Assembly: GCA_030761205.1 (NCBI GenBank)
Contig: JAULJL010000028.1
Coordinates: 13,746,001-13,810,000, forward strand
Origin: Fremontodendron californicum
Taxonomy: Eukaryota > Streptophyta > Magnoliopsida > Malvales > Malvaceae
Direction of reading: 5' to 3'
DNA length: 64,000 bases
Shown: piece by piece, positions 56,758 through 64,000 of the stretch
Numbering within the stretch: position 1 is the first letter of the stretch
Layout of the letters: the number at the start of each line of letters is the position of its first letter
The notes under the pieces: model-generated
The model's database searches: none
What the model was told of the DNA's origin: nothing
The model's input: only the letters and a program-made list of their open reading frames with translations
Program-made: the position numbers and the translations under genes

Positions 56758-57720
56758 AATTCAATAATGCCTTAAACGGATCAATGGGATCAATTTCTAT
56801 AAACTCTTCTTTAATAGCACTTTCTACCACATCGACTAGCTTAGGCTGTTAGATGCATTGAGGAACAGGTTGTGGTGGGTCACACTGGGTCTCCTCTATT
56901 TGAACTTTTTCAACTTCTTTTGCACCCATAATTTCTTCTTCAAGAGATTTGGTTGGTGGTGGTGGGTCACACTGAATCTCCTTTTAAACCTTTTCATTTT
57001 CTTGCTCCATCACAATTTCTTTTTCAAGCTGCTTATTTGACAATTCTAGGTTCTTGCTATTCTCTTCTATCTATTTTTCAATTCCAAGTGTGATTTCATT
57101 GCAATGCTAACCCATTTGTTAATGGCATTTGCAAGCTAACCCATTTGTGTTTCAAGAGCTGCTCGACTTTGAAGTAATGTTTCTTGACTCTGAAGTATAG
57201 CATCGATGCTTGCCATGAAATGCATGAACACTTCTTCCAATGATGGCTTATTTTTTGAGACCATTGCTTGAGCATGCAATGGAAAACCATGATGATATGC
57301 TTGATTGTCTGAATAGAAGGGCCATTGATTGATGTTCCAAGAAGAATTTGAGTGATTTCCCTAGCCTGGATTGTAGTTGTTGGAATAAGGATTATTCTAC
57401 TGCATATAGTAATTTCCAACATATTGCACTGATCCAACATTGGTTGGGTACCAATCACTATGATGTCCTTCCCCACATAGTTCACAAATAACAAATGGGC
57501 TTTGGACAGAAGGTACACCCAAATTGTCTAATTTCTTGTTCAGTGCAGCCACCTGTGCAAATAAAGCAGTGATTGAATCTTGTTCATGACCCCACATAGT
57601 GCACCCCTTTTGCATTCAACGGTCAATAAAACCTGAAAAGAAAAATAAAATAAATAAATAAATAAGAAAGTCTGAATTAAGACTAAGATTGCTTGGTATT
57701 AATATTAACAAAAATAGTAA
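56758..57720 (-). pseudogene. gag of fragment G (Athila-like)
   Basis: On the minus strand the leader (57720-57620) matches 43020-43140 of element D. The gag then gives DSITALFAQVAALNKKLDNL and VICELCGEGHHSDWYP (57500-57450), where the last zinc-knuckle Cys is Tyr. A Gln-rich part and an acidic C-terminal part follow down to 56758, with several stops. Homology continues across the nested insertion at 39839. The PBS and LTR that should precede 57720 are absent. Confidence 0.75.
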
Positions 57721-58449
57721 AACAAAATATCTTCCTAGTTGGCATTTTTATTCCACTTGGCATCATCATATAGCCTTCACATGGTCTTCACATGGCCTTG
57801 GCCAATGATCTCCTATCCTTAAAATTAAAATGCCTCCTATTGGCCAAAAATGCCACATTATGCAAGTCAGTTTTAACTGTTAACTCTACAGGGCTTTAGC
57901 AAGGCGACCAGAGGGAGGTCGCTACATGCCTTCACCGAATCCTATTCTCTCATGCCCAGTCATTTCTTTAAAAATGTCACATTTCTACTTCATCTTGGCC
58001 ATTGGATCAAGTTTGGTCAACCTCTCCCTTCCCTCTCTCTATGCTGGCCGAAAATGGCCTAGAATACTCTAGCTCTTTTTTATTTGCAAATTGATCATTT
58101 TCTCGGTTTTTCGATAAAATTGCATTTTGGCCCCCTAAACTTGATCTATTTGCAAATGGACCCCAATTTTGGATTTTTCTTTTCCAATTCATTATATCTA
58201 ATATTAAACTCAGTTCTGGAGGTTTTCGTAATTTTCTGAGCTCGTTTTCCAATTTTTTTCTAATTATTCTCCAAAATTGCGGTTTAGTACCCCTGAACTT
58301 TGCCTATTTTCATTTTAGACCCATTTTGGATTTTTCTTTTCCAATCCATCCTATCCAATATAAAACTCAATTCTGGAAGTTTTCATAATTTTTCAAGCTC
58401 ATTTTTCCTTTTTCCCGAATTTTTCTCTAAAATTATGGATTAGTCCCCC
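57721..58449 (-). repeat. Diverged family E-like LTR fragment
   Basis: The phrase CTCTATGCTGGCCGAAA (58040) also occurs in E1 (2848). Two units of about 140-150 bp built on GGATTTTTCTTTTCCAATTC and GTTCTGGA(G/A)GTTTTC (58160-58250, 58320-58400) resemble the approximately 158-bp repeats of E1 in the same orientation. It is too diverged to place boundaries. A short G+C-richer stretch (57895-57935, GGCGACCAGAGGGAGGTCGC) is a small hairpin. No gene seen. Confidence 0.55.
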
Positions 58450-58998
58450 GAATTTAGCCTCACAAGAGTAACTTGACATCTAAGGAGGAGGTGAATTTTG
58501 TGTACCAGACTATGCAACAAGAATTTGAATGGATAAATTTTGTGTTGGGGGAGATGAAAAATGAGTTTGAGCAAAAAGAAAAGAGTGAGGCAAAAACACA
58601 AGAAAGAAAAATATAGGAAAAGAAAGATGAGAGTGAGGCCAAAAACTCAACAACAAAAGAAAAAGAGTGGGAAAGAAAGAGAGGTGGCTGAAAATAAAGA
58701 AAAGAGAGTGGAGCCACTAGAGAAACCAGAGAGAGTTCATGTCGAGAGAAAAAAAAAAGGCAAAAACGAGTTTTTATGCAAAGGAGAGTGAGGTTCTTAA
58801 TCTTGATGAAACTAACCAATCTCTTCTTAGTTTGGCTGTTTCTTTGTTGCAGGTTTTCGAGAAATTATTTTCGGAGGAGATGCCGGATGGGTTGCCACCA
58901 TAAGTGGCATTGAGCATCAACTTGATTTCGTACCTAGAGCCGTCATTGTTACAAGCATGGCGAAGATTCGAGGACGAATCTTTTCGAGGAAAGGGGAA
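58450..58998 (+). pseudogene. Internally deleted gypsy gag/pol remnant
   Basis: The plus strand holds a charged segment (QTMQQEFEWINFVLGEMKNE, 58510-58570), then an A-rich Lys/Glu tract. A fragment of the RT N-terminal region (EEMPDGLPP..GIEHQLDFVP) lies at about 58875-58945. Directly after this comes TTCGAGGACGAATCTTTTCG, the conserved end of the internal region, and a purine tract AGGAAAGGGGAA (58988-58998). Almost all of pol is missing. The open frame 58904-59179 is in another phase and runs into the LTR, so it is not a gene. Confidence 0.65.
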
Positions 58999-59728
58999 TA
59001 ATGGGATCCAAGATGGACCAAATCTTAAAGATTCATTGCAAGTCCCATATGGGTCGAGACCTAAGAAGATGGTGGAATCCACTTGGCCCAAGTTGCAAAT
59101 TGTTCAAGAAAAACTTCAACATTCAAGATGGGTCGGCATAGAGAGGATTGGTGTGGGCCTATCTTGTTTCATTAATTGATGTGGCATATGTGGGGCCTAT
59201 TCTAATTTATTAATTGATGTGGCATATGTGGGCCTATTCTAATTCATTAATCCATTAGGCATGTGGGGCCTAATTTCTTGTATTAAGTCTAATAGGCCTG
59301 TGGGGCCTATTTCATTTAACTAGTTGGACTTCTTTTAAATTATTATGTTTTGGGCTTGAGCATGTTCAGCCTCTTTTAATTAGTGTATTCAACTTAGGCA
59401 TAGTATTATTTAGGTTAGTCCTAGCCGACCTAGGCTTAGGTAGGGAGGCTATATAAAGCTTGTTTAGCCGCCTACTTCATTAGACATTGTAATCTGATTT
59501 TTATCAATTGAAGCTTAGATTTCTTGATAGAATTTTTTCTGCTTGTTCTTGACAGAACTAAATAACTTATCAAAGGCATTCCCTTTGTGGCGTTCACAAC
59601 CAAATCTAGGTTCTTGAAACAAGTATACAACGGGTCTAGATCTTTGACTTGAATCTTGGCTTTCTTGGGTTAGGGTATTTCAAATTGTTGTGGGTTTAAG
59701 GGTTTCCAATTCCCAAGGGTTCACATCA
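58999..59728 (+). repeat. 3' LTR of the deleted gypsy element
   Basis: TAATGGGATCCAAG to GGTTCACATCA, 730 bp, the same family as the solo LTR at 38696-39567 (872 bp). A TATA-like CTATATAAAG is at 59449-59458. The purine tract immediately upstream marks it as a 3' LTR. Confidence 0.85.
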
Positions 59729-60071
59729 CACCTTCTATAACTCAAACATGCTCGTATGGTAGAATGACCTTGAGCAACTCAACAAGCCTTCTACGATATG
59801 AACTCAGGTTATCTTGTTATGATGGGGGAAGGCATCTCAATCATGCGAAGCATGGACTCCATATTTTAATAAGGGATTTCAATTAATTATTTAGGTCTCA
59901 TTGCTTTGCTTGGTTGATTGTCATGCATAACATTTATTCAATTTATATATCAAATATATAACTTCAAAAATAAATCTATCTCATGCAATCTACTAGGATG
60001 ATTATGGACTTTTATCTACTCTAGTTTCCTTGAGCCATTAGAAAACTAGTTAGTCAAAATCTTAGGGATAC
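59729..60071. other. Unassigned spacer
   Basis: About 340 bp of AT-rich sequence that I cannot match to any other part of the window. No gene, repeat or regulatory signal is seen. It may be the remaining internal sequence of another element. Confidence 0.4.
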
Positions 60072-60307
60072 TGTAGACACCTAGTTTTGTCCGGACCATT
60101 AAATCAGGTATGTTTTCTTCCTAAATTAATGATTCATAATGCAAAAAGGCTTTTCTAACCTTAAAGGTGGTACTCCGAGACTTAATCTAAGAAAGCAGAC
60201 AGAAAAAGTCAAACTCAAAAAAAGTCAACCCTAAAAAAGTCAACCTCAAAAAAGTCAATCTCAAAAAGTCAACTACTAAAAAAGTCAACCCACTTTCAAA
60301 ATCAAGA
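60072..60307 (+). repeat. Duplicated first 236 bp of LTR E3
   Basis: The LTR start is present twice in tandem: 60072-60307 (TGTAGACACC) and again from 60308 (TATAGACATC). Both copies run to ...TTTC(A/G)AAATCAAGA before the second continues into the full LTR. Either a tandem duplication or an LTR inserted into an older LTR would give this. Confidence 0.8.
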
Positions 60308-60949
60308 TATAGACATCTAATTTTGTTCGGACCACTAAAACAGGTATGTTTTCTTCTTAAATTGATGTTTCAAAATGTAAAAAGACTTTTTTCATCCTGC
60401 AAGTGGTACTCTGAGACTTAGTCTAAGAAGGCGAGCATAAAAAGTCAAACTTGAAAAAGTAAACCCCAAAAAGTCAACCTCGAAAAGTCAACTACTAAAA
60501 AGTCAACCTACTTTCGAAATCAAGATTTGAAGTTCAATTGAAAAATGGTGAAAGAATTTTGATAATCCGAGGTCTACATTGAAAGATATGGAATTCGAAA
60601 GTTGGGTTACGGAGATTCATTAGAAAGGAAACCATAGTTCGAGAAATTTGGGGAAAAGTGCTTAAACAATCAAATTGGTCAAAATTGAAGGTTCCAAATG
60701 AAAGATAAGCACTAACTACGGGTAATGGAGAAGCTACTTGGAAGAAAAACTGAAAGAAAAGTCAATCCGAAAGAAAACCGAGAATTAGGGTTTTTGGTGG
60801 ATTTCGGTGAAATGTGTAAGAATTACAAAAATGGCCCAATTCGATAAGACTAAAGCCCCTAATTGATGAGGAGTGATTAAACAAGGATAGCCCAAGGCTC
60901 AGTTTGAAGAAAATCTGAAAATCGGACTTGTTTTGAGCAAAACTAGGCT

Positions 60950-61580
60950 TCGGAGGTAAAAGGGCAAAATTGGAAAATTTGGAAAAAATAGCAAGTGAAC
61001 GCCAAAAATTCTAAAAATTTTCAGATCTCATTCTTAAATCATTTCGAAGATATTGGCAAAAAAAATCTTGATTCGGAGTTCGTTTACAAAATGGCCAAAT
61101 CCCGGGTCCCCTATGTAGAAATTCAAGAAGATAAATCTCGAAAAAATAGTAAATGAGCTCCAAAAATTCTAAAAATTTGCAGATCTCATTATTAAATTAT
61201 TTGAAAGAGATTGTCGAAAGAAAATCCAGAGATGGATTTTGTTTGCAAAATGGCCAAATCTCGTGCCCACTATGTAGTAATTCAAATAGATAAATCCCGA
61301 AAAAATACCAAATGAGTTCCAAAAAATATAAAAACTTCCAGATCATACTTTTAAATTATTTGGAAGAGATTGGTGAAGAAAAATCTGGATTTGGAGCTCA
61401 TTTAAAAAATGGTAAAGTTTAGGAGCACAAAAGGGTAATTTTGGAAGAAAAAATCCAAATAAATAGCAAATGGGCTCGAAAATTTTTGAAAACCTCCAGA
61501 ATTCAATTTTTTATTATTTTAGAAGTATTAAAAAAATAATTTTTGATTTTGGAGTCCATTTGCTATTTATTTATGTTCGG
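60950..61580 (+). repeat. About 158-bp tandem repeats inside LTR E3
   Basis: Units with AAAATGGCCAAATCCCGGG, AGATAAATCCCGAAAAAATA and GCAAATGAGCTCCAAAAA recur near 60985, 61145, 61305 and 61465. It is the inverted equivalent of the array at 3330-4290, with fewer units. Confidence 0.75.
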
Positions 61581-64000
61581 GAGGCAAAAAGGTTATTTTA
61601 CCAAAGATACCAAAAAGGGCGTTTTCTTGTTTTTAAAAAATTGAAGCATGGGCTGGAAGAGGAAGGGTCAGCCGGCCAAGGCCCAATGGTGGGCAAATAT
61701 TTTTTGATTTTTAATCAAAAGGCCAACAATGAAGAGGAACGTAGTTATTTTTGTGATCAAGCCTTTGAATTTGCAACACATGGACCAATGGTTGGAGAGA
61801 AAATATATTTATGTCATCTTTGTGACATCATAATTCAAGGACTGATGATTCTAATCTAAGGGGGAGAATCCTACATAGAAGGCATCTTGGATTGAAGGCC
61901 ATAGGATCAAATTTGTTGAAAAAAAATTCTAGAACCTCCTAGGTTCTTCCAAGGGCTAGTCGACCACTACAAGGGGGGAGGGGTTCTCTCTTTCATTTGC
62001 ACTCTATTCACATTCTGATTTTTGCTGAATGCTCTCTATTTTTGAAAGGCAAAAAGAAAAGTTTAGAAAAGAAAAGAAAGTTAGAAGAGAAAAGGCTTGC
62101 AATATAGCTTCTAGAGGTTGCTTTTAGCACCATACTCTTGCACTTTCCTTGATTTTCTATTCTTGATTTGCTGTTTTGATTGCTATTTTGGTGAGTTTCT
62201 TTTGATTTTCCTTTTTTAAAATAAGTGTTTTTAAGTTCCTCCTTTAAGTTCTTCTTTATACTTTCTTGGAAAAAGCTTTGAGATTTTTTTTTTTCATGAT
62301 TTAGAGGGGTAGTCGAATGGCCTATTGTTTTTGTGTAGTTGCTGTTTTTGTTTTTTTATTTCATGTTCTTAGTGATATTTAACAAGTTTGATGCTTTAAA
62401 TCTTCTTCAAATACATAAATATGAAGCTTGTTTTGATTTGGTAGCTTGCTTGTTTCCATTGTTGAGTTTATTATTATCTTGTTATCATGTTTATTTTACT
62501 TGTCTTACATTTTTGATTTTCTATTTTCAAAGTGTTTAAGTTTGTTTATGATTTACATTTTGTTAATCCATGTGTTTGTGAAAATGACTATTGGTTTTCA
62601 TACCTTTATTTTATATTTACATGATTTAAGTATTATTCTTTAGCTATACATGTTAGTGTTAAGTGTTTGTGAAAATGCCATGTCCATATGGACCATTCAG
62701 CTACCCTTCTCTTATGCTTTATGTGTGCATTTTTATTATGCTAGTTGATAGGTTTTCATTTCCATGATATATTGTTGTGTATTTTGTTTAAGTATGCTAT
62801 ATGTTTGTGTATTTGCCATGCATTTCTTAGCTTTAGGTTGTGCTTGCATTATCATGCATTTCATGCATTTTAGACCTAGGTTACATTAAATGCCATGCAA
62901 GTTCATGTTAGGTCTAGGTCATTTTATTAATGCAATGCATTTTTCATGTCATTTAGGTTTTAAATCATGCATTTCATACATCATATTTGCTGTATTTTCA
63001 TGCATTTCATGTCATGGCCACATGATTTATGACTTAGACCAATCAATGGTTCAAAGTCATGCTCATTTTGAGCATACTTGTGGAAAATTAAAGAGTTATC
63101 AAATTGATTATTTTACCTTTGTGATTTTTTTTTACTTAGCCAATTTTTGCCTAACTTTTCAAAAGTGTTAGGTACTGTTTTTGAGTCTTTAGGAGAGTCT
63201 CTAACATCTTTACTTTGATTTTTAAATGATTTTATCAAAGGCAAAAAAATTTGTTTTGGCAAAATAGTTTTTTCACCTAGTACTCATATTTTCCCCATTT
63301 TTCTGGGCAGTCATATTTAACCAAAAAATTAAGCTAATTTTTTTCCATGTATTTTTCCATGTTATAAGTCTCCATTAGTTTTTTTAGATTTTTTAAAAAT
63401 AGGTTAAAAAATTGTGTTCTAAAACTGGACAGTGGAGGCAAATTTGAATTTGAAGGAAAATCATTTTTCTGTTTTGGCTAAGTTATTTAGAGGGGGCTGA
63501 TTAGGAAGTTTAGCTACTGTCTTAGGGTAGTTTCCAAGCTTTTTTAAATTCTAAAAATGATTTTATAAAGCTCGGGTTAAGGGTGGTCAAGTCCGGGATT
63601 TTAAACTTAGGAAATTAGAGCCATTTAAAAAGGGTTTAGCTAGGTTTTTATTTTTAATCTAAGTTTTCCAAAATTGTTTTCAAACAATCACAAAGTATTT
63701 TGATTTTTAGAAAATTTGATTTGATATATTTTCCTAAGGTAGCCGGATATCTTTTTAGATATACGGATTTCCTTAATTAAAGGAAAAAATACATTCTCAT
63801 GTATTGCATTTTCCATATTCATGCATACTATATAATATGTGATTTTTCCTATGATAATTTCCATGGTGTTGTTATTATTTTTTATTTATATTTTTGATGT
63901 TATGTTGTTTATTATATGGTTTTGAATATTTCATGATATCCTATGCTTTTTATTTAGTTATTTATTTTTGTCACATTATTTAGCATATACTATGTTCATG

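Larger units (their letters stand above)
38632..57720 (-). mobile_element. G: Athila-like non-autonomous element fragment, heavily interrupted
   Basis: Three pieces read continuously on the minus strand: 57720-56758, 39839-39573 and 38690-38632. They match, in inverted orientation, the plus-strand gag and 3' region of element D (43020-44430). A solo LTR (38696-39567) and the nested stack C/D/L (39845-56752) are inserted between them. At its 5' end it breaks off at 57720, exactly before the PBS would be expected. At its 3' end it breaks at 38631 into element F. It is therefore a fragment bounded by rearrangement, not by its own LTRs. Confidence 0.75.
60072..64000 (+). mobile_element. E3: partial giant LTR, TAT/Ogre-like family
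   Basis: It starts TGTAGACACCTAGTTTTGTC and runs off the window end. It is the inverted counterpart of 1-4827: for example CCGGATATC...AGATATACGGATTTCC at 63743-63772 matches the complement of 846-874, and the last bases of the window correspond to about position 614. It keeps the AGTCAA clusters (60210-60510) and the approximately 158-bp array (60950-61580). Open frames such as 61470-61859 and 62890-63171 lie in the LTR and have no recognisable domain. Confidence 0.8.

Noticed and set aside
57895..57940. Short hairpin with GGCGACC and GGTCGC considered as an RNA gene or terminator
   Set aside because: A single short stem in a decayed LTR fragment with no family signature.
58561..58791. Lys/Glu-rich 76-codon frame
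   Set aside because: Low-complexity A-rich sequence in a deleted gypsy interior; the gag-like frame lies in another phase.
61470..61859. 129-codon frame in LTR E3 considered as a gene
   Set aside because: It lies in the giant LTR; the corresponding sequence in the other LTR copies is not open and no domain is recognised.

Overview
The window is plant nuclear DNA made almost entirely of nested LTR retrotransposons. The PBS sequences (complementary to initiator tRNA-Met and to tRNA-Asp), the chromodomain Tekay-type Ty3/gypsy element, the TAT/Ogre-type element with two RNase H domains and the Athila-like gag fragments all point to a flowering plant, probably a eudicot. The species cannot be told from the sequence. 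I see no ordinary single-copy host gene, no tRNA or rRNA gene and no CRISPR array. By reading both strands, boundaries of most elements could be placed from TG...CA ends, PBS, polypurine tracts and target-site duplications (TSDs).

Layout. 1-4827: partial giant LTR (family E, TAT/Ogre-like) on the minus strand. 4828-14862: decayed plus-strand body of the same family (gag end, protease, RT, RNase H, archaeal-type RNase H, integrase, a minisatellite-bearing 3' region, truncated 3' LTR). 14863-18905 and 37517-38631: minus-strand 5' half of another family E element (coiled-coil ORF1, gag, start of protease), split by a copia element at 18906-37516. That copia element is itself split by a Tekay chromovirus at 22469-32734. 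38632-57720: an Athila-like gag fragment on the minus strand (G), split by a solo LTR (38696-39567) and by a chain of nested insertions: C (39845-56752), containing D (41458-56655), containing L (45625-55056). 57721-58449: diverged family E-like LTR fragment. 58450-59728: an internally deleted gypsy remnant with its 3' LTR. 60072-64000: a second partial family E LTR, on the plus strand, so the window ends are inverted copies of one another.

The most interesting object is element L, 45625-55056, minus strand. It is a young, non-autonomous LTR element: its LTRs differ at only about ten positions by eye, it has a perfect 5-bp TSD (GTGAT) and an intact tRNA-Asp PBS. It has no pol gene. Between its LTRs it carries three open, same-strand reading frames: an Athila-type gag remnant, a 178-codon protein with a four-cysteine cluster that I do not recognise, and a complete intron-free LONELY GUY (LOG) cytokinin-activating phosphoribohydrolase. 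The last two form a cassette of about 2.1 kb bracketed by direct repeats of the element's own sequence, and each is immediately preceded by a splice-acceptor-like pyrimidine tract plus CAG. This looks like a retrotransposon carrying a plant hormone gene.

The rest is decay of known lineages, but the nesting can be read with precision. Several insertions carry 5-bp TSDs, and at two insertion points the two halves of the interrupted gene sit in the same reading frame once the insertion and one TSD copy are discounted. All coding calls outside element L are pseudogenes with stops, frameshifts or lost catalytic residues.
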